Positions 52,344-61,276 of a DNA stretch of 64,000 bases are shown piece after piece. The stretch's first letter is position 1. Every line of letters begins with the position of its first letter. Made by a program: the position numbers and the translations under genes. The notes below the pieces were generated by a model. That model was given only the letters and a program-made list of their open reading frames with translations, did not search any database and was not told where the DNA came from. Source of the stretch: Micromonospora aurantiaca ATCC 27029 (GTDB lineage: Bacteria; Actinomycetota; Actinomycetes; Mycobacteriales; Micromonosporaceae); the NCBI RefSeq assembly GCF_000145235.1, contig NC_014391.1, forward strand, positions 2,860,001 through 2,924,000, written 5' to 3'.

Positions 52344-55300
52344 TCAGTTCATGTCGCGCAGGGCGCGGTAGAGCGGGTCGTAGAGGGCTTGCACCAGCGA
52401 TCGGTCGATCGTCGTCTGCGCCGACTCGGGGTCGAAATAGGGAGCGAGTTCGTGCAGCATGCTGGCGAGCAGGCTGGTCGCTGGGGTGTCGTCTCCGGTG
52501 AAGCCGGCCTCGCGGGGTGAGAAGGCTCCGTCGACGAAGTAGACGCGGGCGGCGACACCTCCGCGCACGAGTCGTCCAATGACCTGCCAGATGACCACGA
52601 GCTGATCCCAGGTAAAGGCCGACTTCTCATCGGGAGGCAGGCTGGTCCAGGACAGGCGACGGGTGAGGAAGCGGTGCCATTTGCGGGCGGCTTCGGCCCG
52701 AAAGCGCAGTCCGGCGTCGTCCGGGCTGCCGGCGGCCAGAGCGGTCTGGGTGAAGCGACGGCCTGGGCCGCGGACTTGGCGGACCGCCCAGTCGTTGATT
52801 GCCTGGGTGGCCAGGGAGATGTCGTCAGGGCGATGATGCGGGCGGGCGAGGAAGTAGACGCTGCCGATGGCGGCTTTACCGCCGGGAACCACGATGTTGT
52901 GCCCGCGCTCGACGGCCAGCAGCGGCGCGATCAGCAACTGCCCGCCGATGTCGGGGAACTTGGCCAGCTCGCCGCGGCGAAGGTGCAGCTGGCGGGTGTC
53001 GGCGGGCAGGTTGCTCCAGGAGTGGTCGAGGTCGGTGTCGTCGGATACCAGGACCGTGACGTTGCCGGTCCATTCCGGCAGGTTGTTGAGGTAGTGCCCG
53101 GCACGGTGTGCCTCGGCGTAGCTGCCGACCAGCAACAGGATCCTGCGGCGTTGTGGGTCGTCGATGTCGTCCAGTTCCTGCTGCAGCAGCGAGGTCGCGC
53201 CGGTCAGGCTGCGGTCAGGTACGGCCAGTTGGTGCAGCATCTGCTCGAGCTGAGCGGGACGCTGCCGAGGGTCGGTGCCGGACAGCCGCAGGGCGGTGGT
53301 GACGCCGGGTGGGTAGAGGAAGAGCTTGCGGAAATTGCTCTTCTTGATGGCGGCGACCTCGTGTTCGTGGGGCCGCAGCACGGCGTCAACCTGGGCGTGC
53401 AGGTGGTAGCGGCTGGAGGTGCCGGCCCAGCTGGTGGCCGACATCAACAGCACATGCGGGCCGGGCCGGTTGTCCACGGCAGGGATGTCGGCCAGCTCCA
53501 GCAGCAGCTCGCGGCCGACACCGTTGCAGCGAAAAAACCGCAGCTCACCGCTCTGATCGCCGTCCTCGTTGCGGTCGCCGGCCTGGAACTGAAAGCCCAG
53601 CACGTTACCCATGGGGGATTCGGGAACCACCGGCATGTAGTCCTTGGGCGGCCGGCGGGACAGCACGTTGGAGGTCGAGTCCAGGTTGAGGGCAGCTTCG
53701 ACGCGAGGCCACAGAATGGTCATGCGGTCAAGACGATCGTGCAGGACCGCCAGCACGAGGGTGAATTCGAAGCGGTGCAGGTTGGCGTCAAGGTCACCGG
53801 CGACTGAGGCGTTGTTCGGGACCAGCTGGCGCAGCAACTTCTTCAGCCGCTCACGGCTGAACTCGCGAACGAATACCCCGCGGGGGGCGTGCAGCAACTC
53901 CGTCGCCATCGCCACGAGCGCGTTGACCAGGTCCGTGGTCGTATCCTCGGGACCACTCCCGCGCAACGGGGTCAGCGGCGAGTCGCGGAAACTGCCGAGA
54001 ACGGTGTCGACACGCTGGAGCTCGGCCCGCTGGGAAGCAAGTTTGTCCTCGTCGGGGGCCACGACATTCTCGTCATCGTCGCGATTGCGCCTGCGCAGCT
54101 CGGGAAACCACTCATTGATCAGCCACTGGTGCAAGGTCATCGCGCTGAAGTAGTCCTGCGTGATCCATCGCCGCAGCGGCTCGTCGTTGATCAGCATCGA
54201 GTAGATCCGGTCGGTGGCCGTGATGACCGTGTTGAGCGCGTTGTTCCAATCGTCGATCTCGTCACTCGACAACTGCAGCCGGCCCTGCGCGGCCAGCTCG
54301 GTGAGCTTGTGCTTGCCGACCTCGTCGAGCCACGACTGCGCACCACGGGCCACCAGCGTCGCCGCCGGCGCGAACGCGGTGTCGAGCTGCATCTGTACCC
54401 GGTCGGCCTCGTCGACGATGATCAGGTCGCTGCGGCGGCAGGCCAGCTCCAGGTAGCGCATATTCTCGTCGTTGAGATGGTCGGGCACACGGCTGTGCAC
54501 CAGCGATGCCGGCGTGGCGACCCAGATCTGCGCGTCGACCAGGTCGCGGGCGGCACTATGCCGCGGGCAAGCAGTCCACAACGGGCATCCGTGACGCTTC
54601 GGCCTGGCTGGCTTACGGCGACGCCGGAACCTCGTGCTGGCGGAGTCGGGATCGTCGTGCTCGATCTCGGCCTTCTCGACATCGTCAGCGTTGTACAAAG
54701 CGGTGCATGGCGCAGCGGTGATCGCCAGCGCCCGACGTGCCTCGAACCCCCGTAAGGCGTCGAGCGGGCAGGCGTTCGACAGGTGCGCGAAACCCGGGTT
54801 GTCATGATTCAGCATGCTTTGTCTGGCAGACTCGCTGCGCCGGTGCAACCGCTGAATGTTGCGTTCGAGGGTGGACTTTCCCAGGATCGGCGCGGCGTGC
54901 ACGCCGAGGCGGCGAAATTGCTCGGTGATGGTCAGCACTTCGGCGACGTCACCCACGACGATCGTGGTCCGGCGTCGGTCGGCCGGGCGCTCGCGGGTGG
55001 CGAGCTGGAAGGCCAGAATGTCGCGAATCGTGGACTTGCCGGCGCCGACCATGCCCACCAGGTTCATCAGCCTGTCGATGCGCAGCCGGGGATGGGTCTG
55101 GAACGCCCCGGCGGCCTCGTCGCGCAGCAGCAACTCGACCCGCCGTAGACGCTTCTTCCAATCGTTGAGCTTGCGCGGCGTGCGGTTCTCTGCCAGATCC
55201 GCGGCGTTGGCGGCGACCTCCAGGGCGTCCATAGCATCAGCTGCGGCTTCCAGTTCGGTCATGGTGACGGTGATCGGCTCGCCTCTGCCTGCCGGCGCCG

Positions 55301-55859
55301 CCCCGATGTCATGCCCGATCCAGGGCTTGAGGCCGATCAGCTCGACGGGGATGTTCACGGAGTGGCGCTGGTCGCGGACGTAGAACAGCTGGTCTCCGGC
55401 GCCGGCGACGGGCAGCTCGCGCCGCTCCAGAGGAGGCGGCTGGGTCAGCAACCGTTCATAGATCTCCCTGCGGTCGTGCGCGCGCGTGGGCTCAAGCGCC
55501 TTGGGCAGATCGTCAATGGTCGCGAACGTGTAGCCGCGCAGCGTGATGTCGACATCGAGATACATGTGCAGCGAGTTGTGCCAGGTGTAGCGGCGGCTGC
55601 GGTCCCACAGGAAATGCCGGGCTCGCCGGATCATCAGCCGCGCTTCGCTGGTGCGTACGTCGCCGAACACTTCCTCATAGGGGTAGCCGCTGAGCAACGT
55701 CCAAATGTCGCGCACCGGCCGGGTCGGCATGACCCGCGTGCCGAGGTAGATTGCCAGCTCTACGTCGAGCAGGTCACCGATGCCGAACCCGGCAGGTGCC
55801 TTCCACGCGCCACGGAATTCGCCGGCGAGGTCGCCGTGCCAGCTACTGCGATCACGCAT
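52344..55859 (-). CDS. DinG/XPD-type helicase of the pPIWI_RE system
   Basis: 1171 residues. An N-terminal domain (about 1-250; DLLDVELAIYLG, WTLLSGYPYEEVFG) fits the partner domain known from pPIWI_RE loci (perhaps pPIWI_RE_Z). Then follow Walker A GMVGAGKST (about 273), Cys clusters (NACPLD, APCTAL, HGCPLWTACPRH, about 362-425) placed like the Fe-S domain of XPD/DinG, Walker B IIVDEAD (about 481), and motif VI QVIGRLVRGG (about 1095). It should unwind DNA or DNA-RNA hybrids. It overlaps the upstream gene by 8 bp. Confidence 0.85.
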   Translation of the reverse strand: MRDRSSWHGDLAGEFRGAWKAPAGFGIGDLLDVELAIYLGTRVMPTRPVRDIWTLLSGYPYEEVFGDVRTSEARLMIRRARHFLWDRSRRYTWHNSLHMYLDVDITLRGYTFATIDDLPKALEPTRAHDRREIYERLLTQPPPLERRELPVAGAGDQLFYVRDQRHSVNIPVELIGLKPWIGHDIGAAPAGRGEPITVTMTELEAAADAMDALEVAANAADLAENRTPRKLNDWKKRLRRVELLLRDEAAGAFQTHPRLRIDRLMNLVGMVGAGKSTIRDILAFQLATRERPADRRRTTIVVGDVAEVLTITEQFRRLGVHAAPILGKSTLERNIQRLHRRSESARQSMLNHDNPGFAHLSNACPLDALRGFEARRALAITAAPCTALYNADDVEKAEIEHDDPDSASTRFRRRRKPARPKRHGCPLWTACPRHSAARDLVDAQIWVATPASLVHSRVPDHLNDENMRYLELACRRSDLIIVDEADRVQMQLDTAFAPAATLVARGAQSWLDEVGKHKLTELAAQGRLQLSSDEIDDWNNALNTVITATDRIYSMLINDEPLRRWITQDYFSAMTLHQWLINEWFPELRRRNRDDDENVVAPDEDKLASQRAELQRVDTVLGSFRDSPLTPLRGSGPEDTTTDLVNALVAMATELLHAPRGVFVREFSRERLKKLLRQLVPNNASVAGDLDANLHRFEFTLVLAVLHDRLDRMTILWPRVEAALNLDSTSNVLSRRPPKDYMPVVPESPMGNVLGFQFQAGDRNEDGDQSGELRFFRCNGVGRELLLELADIPAVDNRPGPHVLLMSATSWAGTSSRYHLHAQVDAVLRPHEHEVAAIKKSNFRKLFLYPPGVTTALRLSGTDPRQRPAQLEQMLHQLAVPDRSLTGATSLLQQELDDIDDPQRRRILLLVGSYAEAHRAGHYLNNLPEWTGNVTVLVSDDTDLDHSWSNLPADTRQLHLRRGELAKFPDIGGQLLIAPLLAVERGHNIVVPGGKAAIGSVYFLARPHHRPDDISLATQAINDWAVRQVRGPGRRFTQTALAAGSPDDAGLRFRAEAARKWHRFLTRRLSWTSLPPDEKSAFTWDQLVVIWQVIGRLVRGGVAARVYFVDGAFSPREAGFTGDDTPATSLLASMLHELAPYFDPESAQTTIDRSLVQALYDPLYRALRDMN

Positions 55860-57009
55860 CGTCGCCTCCCGCAGAGCCGTTCTTACGCAGCCGGGTCAGG
55901 GTGGTTGTCAACATGCGGAGAAACGCCTTGTCGCTGAGCAGGGTCACCTGCTCCTTGACCTCCGGCGGGCAGAAATGCTCGAAGACGATCTTGTAGTCCT
56001 CGCGGTCGTCGAACCGGTACTGCGGCACCACCAGGAAGGCCCGGTTGTACGGCGGCTCCGGCCGGAACCGGGTGGCGCTGTGCCCGAGCAGGGCCGGGTT
56101 GGCGCGGTCTTTCACGTCGATGGCCCAAACCTGCCGGTTCGGTAGCGTGATCCTCAGGTCGTAGGCGTCGCAGCCCGGCCACATCTCCGGGACGAGGCCC
56201 TTGCCGATGAGCTTCTGTTCCAGCTCGACCTCGGCCAGCCCTGGGCCGGTGATGAACATACGCAGCGGCGCTCGCAGTAAATACAACCCGCCGGTCGAGC
56301 GATCGTCGATGAACTCTTTCGGGGTGGCGTGGGCTTCGCGGCGGCAGCGGTCCAGCTCGCACCGCCAGGACCGCCCATCGGGTTTGAGCAGGCAGTGGCA
56401 GCGTGCGCACGTAGCGAAGCGTCCGTCGGTGCCTCGGTAGGCGGCCGGGGCCGGCTCGTAGCACCGGTTCACCGTCTCCAAAACGGTGCCCAGCTCGGGA
56501 TGCTCACCGATCAGCGTCGCCTTGTCGATACCGGTCAGGACCGGCTTGTCGATCAAAAGACGCCGGAACGCGGTGTAGGACTGTGGCGATCGTGCCGTCT
56601 CGCACTGTGCGAAGACCGTACGGATGATCTCGTTTTCGAAGAGCTCGGCCGCGGCATCGGGACCTGAGACCTCCCACTCGTAGCATCGCTGGGTGGGGAC
56701 CCCGGTCTGCGCGTCGACCAGGTACTCGTCCAGGTTCTCGGCTTCCGCCGGCAGGTCAAACGGCCATTGCCCGATCGGCCTGGTCGCCGCCCAGCGCGCC
56801 ATGCCTGCAACGCTGGCCGGCGGCTCCATCTCGCGCAGCAGGCATTGCAGGACCAGGTGGTTGTAGGCCTTCTGCACCTTGTCCGAGTAGATCGGGTCCG
56901 GGGACCTGTCGTGACGCGACAGGTCGACCAAAGCGGTCGCGACCATGCGCAGCAGCGTCACCCCGGTAAAGGTGGACAGATCAGGCGGGCTGTTCACGGT
57001 CAGAACCAC
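55852..57009 (-). CDS. REase-like partner of pPIWI_RE (pPIWI_RE_Y type)
   Basis: 385 residues. A zinc ribbon (CARCHC ... CELDRC, about 200-222) is followed by a PD-(D/E)XK-like core: CDAYDLRITL then VWAIDVKDRAN (about 281-302), giving D...D-x-K. This agrees with the restriction-endonuclease-like partner predicted for pPIWI_RE systems. It overlaps the helicase gene by 8 bp and the upstream nuclease gene by 29 bp. Confidence 0.78.
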   Translation of the reverse strand: MVLTVNSPPDLSTFTGVTLLRMVATALVDLSRHDRSPDPIYSDKVQKAYNHLVLQCLLREMEPPASVAGMARWAATRPIGQWPFDLPAEAENLDEYLVDAQTGVPTQRCYEWEVSGPDAAAELFENEIIRTVFAQCETARSPQSYTAFRRLLIDKPVLTGIDKATLIGEHPELGTVLETVNRCYEPAPAAYRGTDGRFATCARCHCLLKPDGRSWRCELDRCRREAHATPKEFIDDRSTGGLYLLRAPLRMFITGPGLAEVELEQKLIGKGLVPEMWPGCDAYDLRITLPNRQVWAIDVKDRANPALLGHSATRFRPEPPYNRAFLVVPQYRFDDREDYKIVFEHFCPPEVKEQVTLLSDKAFLRMLTTTLTRLRKNGSAGGDDA

Positions 57010-58702
57010 GAGCGGTCTCCTGAGAGGACGGCGGCGGGTCCGTTCCCGCCGCGCTGGGACACCACCTACTTACCGGACAGGTACGACAGTTATCTCCTGG
57101 CACCGCGGCGAAGGTAATGTCTCCGCGCCACGGCTGCGCCATCTTCCGCAGGGCTGCGTACGCCTTATCGAGCTCCTGCGGATCTGACGGGTCGACCATG
57201 ATGAGATCCGCTCCGGCCGGCCGGAGAATCTCCAGCTCCACTCGGGAACCGTCGACGGGTCCGCCGAGCAGGCCTCGCCCGAGGATGGCCGTCGCGAGTG
57301 CGACCTGCGGGAACTCTGTGAAGACATCCTCGCCACCACGCTGGCGGCGCCGGGTGGTCTTGGTCTCGCGCCACACCCAGGCGCCGTCGTCGCGGTAGAC
57401 GAGGTCGGGCTTGGCGATCACCAGCGTCTGGGCAGCTGTGTCATGAAAGACGAAGGTCTCTTCGATCCTGAGGTCTGAGGTGCTCTCTTCAAGAGGGCAC
57501 ACGGACGGGTGATGCGTGAGCATCCGCATGCCGGCCTCGGCTGCATCAGCGTCGAGCTCCCAGCGCGGGTCGGGCCAGCTGATGTCACCTGGCATGTCCG
57601 CGTGCTGGCACGGTCCGCTTGCTTTCGCGTGCAGCGTCTCCAAATAGCTATGAACTGCCTGACCGATCCGGGCCGGAGTGGCGTACTCGTTGACCTTCGG
57701 CAGACGCAACGTCTGCAGGTAATGCTGGGCCGGGCAGTCGTTGTAATAGCGCAAGTCGGTGATCGACACCTGGCGCAGCTTCGCTCGCCGGTCCGACCGC
57801 AGTCCCAGCAGTCCCGGAGCTCGCATCACCTCGTCACAGGCCAGCACGAGACGGCATTTGAGACAATCGCCGCCTGGGCGGCGCGTCTGGCCATGAAGGA
57901 CCTGAACCGCAGCGCGGCGTCCATGCTGCTCGTAAAGAGCGCCGGCATCCTCAATGGGTCCGTCGAACAGGACTCTTCTCAAACCTTCGGTGAGATCGAT
58001 GTCGGCGACCACTACGCGAGACACCTCTTCGCGTGCCCGGACAAAGAACTTCTTCTCCCAATCATCCGGCCACGGCGCGGGACGGCCGTACGCGGCCGTG
58101 TAGGCCGCGACCGCCACCTCGGCCTCGCTGCGCTGTCGCTCTAGCATGTTCGCGAGGCGAATCAGCCGCAGTTCACGCACCGCACCGTCAGCCGAGCGGT
58201 AACGCCGGCCCCAAGCCCACAGCTCGCGAACACCCTGATCGACATGCTGGACCACCCACCAGCGGGCGACCGGCAGCATCGATGACTCTGCCTCACACAT
58301 CGACAGGTAACTGCGTGCGGCATGCTTAATGAAGGTTGCTAGACCTTCGTGAAGCGGCTGCTTCGCAAATACCGAGTTCAGCGCCTCGTCAAGCGGTTGG
58401 CGGTTGAACTCCACAGCGTCCAATACGTCCATAACGAGCCGCACCGGGACCGGCGGCTTGTCCTGACGCGGCCAAGCGGAAGGCTTAAGTCCTGGTCTCG
58501 ACTTAACCGCAAGGTGCATTGCGCACCTATGTTCTCCCCCAGTCAAGGCGCTCAAGGCCACACGCATGGGCGAGGTGCTACCGACGAGTTCAGGCGGCGC
58601 GGTCCAGGTCCTTGTAGACGGTGCGTCCTCGGGGGTTCGTTGACTGGGAACGAGGGGCGGGTTGCCGCGTTGTTCCAGGGGTAACGGCTTCCTGTCTGAC
58701 AT
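56981..58702 (-). CDS. Cas4/RecB-like PD-(D/E)XK nuclease
   Basis: 573 residues from ATG 58702 (GGGAG before it). The C-terminal half is a PDDEXK_1-type nuclease: TDLRYYNDCPAQHYL, RIGQAVHSYLE, AKPDLVY and WRETKTT (about residues 430-447). Cys at about 279-288 and 322 and at the end (CRTCPVSRWC) fit an Fe-S cluster as in Cas4 and AddB. It is the first gene of the operon. The basic three-gene pPIWI_RE set does not require it as far as I know, so it is an interesting addition. Confidence 0.8.
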   Translation of the reverse strand: MSDRKPLPLEQRGNPPLVPSQRTPEDAPSTRTWTAPPELVGSTSPMRVALSALTGGEHRCAMHLAVKSRPGLKPSAWPRQDKPPVPVRLVMDVLDAVEFNRQPLDEALNSVFAKQPLHEGLATFIKHAARSYLSMCEAESSMLPVARWWVVQHVDQGVRELWAWGRRYRSADGAVRELRLIRLANMLERQRSEAEVAVAAYTAAYGRPAPWPDDWEKKFFVRAREEVSRVVVADIDLTEGLRRVLFDGPIEDAGALYEQHGRRAAVQVLHGQTRRPGGDCLKCRLVLACDEVMRAPGLLGLRSDRRAKLRQVSITDLRYYNDCPAQHYLQTLRLPKVNEYATPARIGQAVHSYLETLHAKASGPCQHADMPGDISWPDPRWELDADAAEAGMRMLTHHPSVCPLEESTSDLRIEETFVFHDTAAQTLVIAKPDLVYRDDGAWVWRETKTTRRRQRGGEDVFTEFPQVALATAILGRGLLGGPVDGSRVELEILRPAGADLIMVDPSDPQELDKAYAALRKMAQPWRGDITFAAVPGDNCRTCPVSRWCPSAAGTDPPPSSQETARGSDREQPA

Positions 58703-58959
58703 CGCGCTCCCATGACGAGGGTGTCCGCGCGGCTCGGCACCCGGAGGCGTGATCGCAAAGCATGAGCAATTGATAACGCGGGGCAGAAGCGCTAGCAGGC
58801 CAGATTATGCGAGTAGTCGACGTCGTGCGTCCGTATCGGCATGATCAGGCGCACCTCCAACTCGGCGGAAGCGGAGGCGGAGTGGTGCGTCATCCTGGAC
58901 GGCACGCGTCATGCACATTCCCTGATCACCCCCGCGCCAGCAACGCGTACAGCCCTGTC
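58703..58959. promoter_or_regulatory. Upstream region of the pPIWI_RE operon
   Basis: No convincing gene. It should hold the operon promoter (minus strand); I see no clear boxes. A 50-codon plus-strand frame from ATG 58807 ends at the IS edge and is probably chance. Confidence 0.4.
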
Positions 58960-58962
58960 TAA

Positions 58963-59856
58963 GAGCTCCTAACGAAATGATGTTGGGCGTGTCCTCGGGA
59001 CGTGAGGATCGTTCTGTCTGAACGTGAGGAGGGGTGAGCAGCCGCCGTGGATCGTCTCGGACGAACTCTGGGCCGAGGTCGCACCGCTGCTGCCGCCCCG
59101 TCCGCCCCGACGGCGACGGTTCCCGGGCCGCAAGCCTCTCGATGATCGCAAGGTGCTGTGCGGGATCTTGTTCGTGCTCTACACCGCGATCCCGTGGGAG
59201 TACCTGCCCCAAGAGCTTGGGTTCGGGTCGGGCATGACCTGCTGGCGCAGGTTGCGGGACTGGAATGACGCCGGCGTGTGGCAACGCCTGCATGAGGTGC
59301 TGCTCGGCAGACTCCGGGCCGCCGGGCAGTTGGACATGTCCCGGGCGGTGATCGACGGCTCCCACGTCCGGGCGCTCAAGGGTGGCCCAAAACCGGTCCG
59401 AGCCCGGTCGACCGCCGCAAGCCAGGCTCGAAACACCACGTCATCACCGACGCGGGCGGCATCCCCCTCGCCACGGCACTGACCGGCGGCAACCGCCACG
59501 ACGTCACCCAGCTCATGCCCCTGGTCGACAAGGTCCCCCGCATCAAGGGCGTCCGCGGCCGGCCCCGGCAGCGACCCGACCGCATCTACGCCGATCGCGG
59601 CTACGACTACGACTGCTACCGACGCGACCTCAGGGCCAAAGGCATCACCCCGGTCATCGCCCGACGCGGCACCGGCCACGGCTCCGGGCTCGGCACCCGA
59701 CGGTGGGTCGTCGAGCAGACCATCGCCCTACTGCACTGGTTCCGCCGCCTGCGCATCCGCTGGGAGATCCGCGACGACATCCACGAAGCGTTCCTCACCC
59801 TCGCCTGCGCCATCATCTGCTGGCGCCGACTCCAACACTCAAAGAGTTAGGAGCTC
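58963..59856 (+). mobile_element. IS5-family (IS427-like) insertion sequence
   Basis: 894 bp with terminal inverted repeats GAGCTCCTAAC/GTTAGGAGCTC and the target duplication TAA (58960-58962 and 59857-59859). It carries a two-frame transposase. It sits between the pPIWI_RE operon and attR, 78 bp from the right junction. Confidence 0.9.
59024..59850 (+). CDS. IS5-family transposase made by -1 frameshifting
   Basis: The first frame (59024-59482) starts with WIVSDELWAEVAPLLPP and includes VIDGSHVRALKGGPK. A -1 slip on AAAA (59389-59392) continues into TGPSPVDRRKPGSKHHV, YADRGYDYD and RRWVVEQTIA, giving the DDE triad. The second frame ends at 59850. Frameshifting on an A-run is normal for this group, so the transposase may be functional. 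Confidence 0.85.
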
Positions 59857-59880
59857 TAACTCGTGAGCCCGATGTCAGCC

Positions 59881-60042
59881 ATGCGATTGTCAAAAACCCG
59901 ACCTGTTGGCTTCTATAGACGCTTGACTACGGCCAAGAGCCAGGTCTCCCGTGGGCTGGCGAAGCTGCGCGAGTCCCTCGGCGGCGAACACCTCAATCTC
60001 ACCGGCAGGCCGATGGAGGAGTGGACAAATGCAGTTGCGTGA
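59881..60042 (+). pseudogene. SigE-family sigma factor, 3' part
   Basis: From the junction at 59937/59938 the frame gives SQVSRGLAKLRESLGG and ends NAVA-stop, the tail of the sigma factor begun at 20343. An in-frame ATG at 59881, inside the element, gives an 18-codon extension, so a 53-residue hybrid peptide could be made. The stop overlaps the start of the next gene by 14 bp, so translation of this scrap could keep the partner gene expressed. Confidence 0.85.
59934..59937 (+). other. attR core (right junction of the element)
   Basis: CAAG again; left of it is element sequence (GACTACGGC), right of it sigma-factor sequence (AGCCAGGTC). Joined with attL it predicts attB as GGCACTGTCAAGAGCCAGG and attP as GACTACGGCCAAGGATCGT. 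Confidence 0.75.
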
Positions 60043-61222
60043 ACTGGTGGACGCCGTGACCGGCGACGAGCCGCCGATGGGCCGTACCGTCGACGACATC
60101 GTCGCGGCCGGGCGGCGCGCCGAGCGGCGCCGCCGGAACCGGTTCGCGACAGCCGGCGCCGCGGGCCTCGTCGCGGTGGCGGTCGCCGCCGCGATCACGG
60201 TGCCGACCCTGGACGCGAGGCGCACCGCCTCGGCGCTGTCCGAGGCGCCGCGTCCGGGCGTCAGCCCCTGGCCGGACGCCTCGCCGTTCACCTTCACCTT
60301 CACCGGGTACGACGCCGGCACGCTGCACGTGCAGGACCCGATCGTCGTGTCGACCGCGTACCAGATCGCCCCCGTCTACTCCGACCGGCACACCTCGAAC
60401 GACAAGCCCGTCAGCCAGGACGAGGCCGAGGCGTTCGAGCAGGAGAGGACGGCCGCCGGGGCGAAGCCGACTCTGTGGGCGTACCTGACCGTCTACCGGC
60501 CCGGCGCCTTCGATCCGGCCGCGGTCAAGGACGGTCGGAGCGTCACGGTGGCCGGGCGCAGGGCGGTGCAGGCGACGCTGCCGTTCGGCCTCGACCCGCG
60601 CAACCCGGTGGATCCGGGCAACAAGCTGTTCGCCTGGGAGTACGCCCACAACGCCTGGGCGGCCGTCACGTCGATCTCCGGCGACGCGGCGACGCCGAGC
60701 TTCGCGGACCTGAGCGGCCTGGTCGCGGGCCTGAAGCCGGCCGGGCCGACGCCGGCGCCGCTGCCGTTCACGGTGGGCTACCTGCCGCGGGGTTACGTGC
60801 CGCTCCAGGTGGGCACGCACGCCATGCCCGGCCTGAGCGGCATCGCCACCGCCCGCGCCGGTGACTACGGCGGCGCGACGTACACCAGGCCGCCCCTGCG
60901 CACCTCGGGCCTGACCGCGCCGTTCGACTCGGTCGAGGGCGGGATCAGGGACGGGTTCCACATCTTCGTCACGCCGAGCACCAGCTCCAACCAGTCACCG
61001 GAGCCCGGTGCGACGAAGTGCTACCCGGGGGCGGCCCGCGGAGGCGGGTTCTGCAACATCTGGAGCGCCGACGGCACTGTCGTCGTCCAGGTCAGCTCCG
61101 AGGGCGTCGGCGGCCGGCTGCCCCAGGCCGAGCTGCTGCGGATCGCCGAGGGGATCACCGTCGCCGACGACGTGCGGGACGAGTCGACCTGGACTCCCGC
61201 CCCGGACGCCCTGACGCCCTGA
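60029..61222 (+). CDS. Membrane-anchored sigma-partner protein (anti-sigma-like)
   Basis: 397 residues from ATG 60029, overlapping the sigma stop. A short cytoplasmic N-terminus (LRELVDAVTGDEPPMGRTVD, then RRAERRRR) is followed by one membrane helix (about residues 41-60) and a large outside domain. This gene order with SigE-type sigma factors is common in actinomycetes, where the partner probably controls sigma activity; direct proof for this family is lacking. The element now separates it from its own promoter. Confidence 0.72.
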   Translation: MQLRELVDAVTGDEPPMGRTVDDIVAAGRRAERRRRNRFATAGAAGLVAVAVAAAITVPTLDARRTASALSEAPRPGVSPWPDASPFTFTFTGYDAGTLHVQDPIVVSTAYQIAPVYSDRHTSNDKPVSQDEAEAFEQERTAAGAKPTLWAYLTVYRPGAFDPAAVKDGRSVTVAGRRAVQATLPFGLDPRNPVDPGNKLFAWEYAHNAWAAVTSISGDAATPSFADLSGLVAGLKPAGPTPAPLPFTVGYLPRGYVPLQVGTHAMPGLSGIATARAGDYGGATYTRPPLRTSGLTAPFDSVEGGIRDGFHIFVTPSTSSNQSPEPGATKCYPGAARGGGFCNIWSADGTVVVQVSSEGVGGRLPQAELLRIAEGITVADDVRDESTWTPAPDALTP

Positions 61223-61236
61223 CCGATCCCGGCGGC

Positions 61237-61263
61237 GGTGGGAGCGGCCCGACCGCTCCCACC
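61237..61263. terminator. Bidirectional terminator
   Basis: GGTGGGAGCGG (61237-61247) and CCGCTCCCACC (61253-61263) pair perfectly around 5 nt, between two convergent genes. Confidence 0.78.
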
Positions 61264-61276
61264 GTCACCGCCTGAT

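Larger units (their letters stand above)
20772..59937. mobile_element. Integrated genetic element of about 39.2 kb, serine-integrase type
   Basis: The limits come from the split sigma gene: sequence up to 20771 and from 59938 joins into one frame. The integrase starts 57 bp inside the left end, as usual for such elements. Contents are integrase, cargo protease, plasmid-type genes (DUF2637, replication-relaxation), a metabolic operon, defence genes and at least two insertion sequences. No FtsK/TraB-type translocase, capsid or portal gene is seen, so it is either a mobilizable or decayed AICE-like element, or a cargo island moved by its integrase with help. Confidence 0.85.

Noticed and set aside
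52674..53807. Long plus-strand frame inside the helicase gene
   Set aside because: Gly/Val/Gln-rich shadow; the helicase motifs are on the minus strand.
44105..58702. CRISPR array or cas1/cas2 near the Cas4-like nuclease
   Set aside because: No repeated 20-40-bp units and no other cas-type genes; the Cas4-like gene overlaps the pPIWI_RE operon instead.
20772..59937. Prophage
   Set aside because: No capsid, portal, terminase or tail genes anywhere in the 39 kb; plasmid-type genes are present instead.
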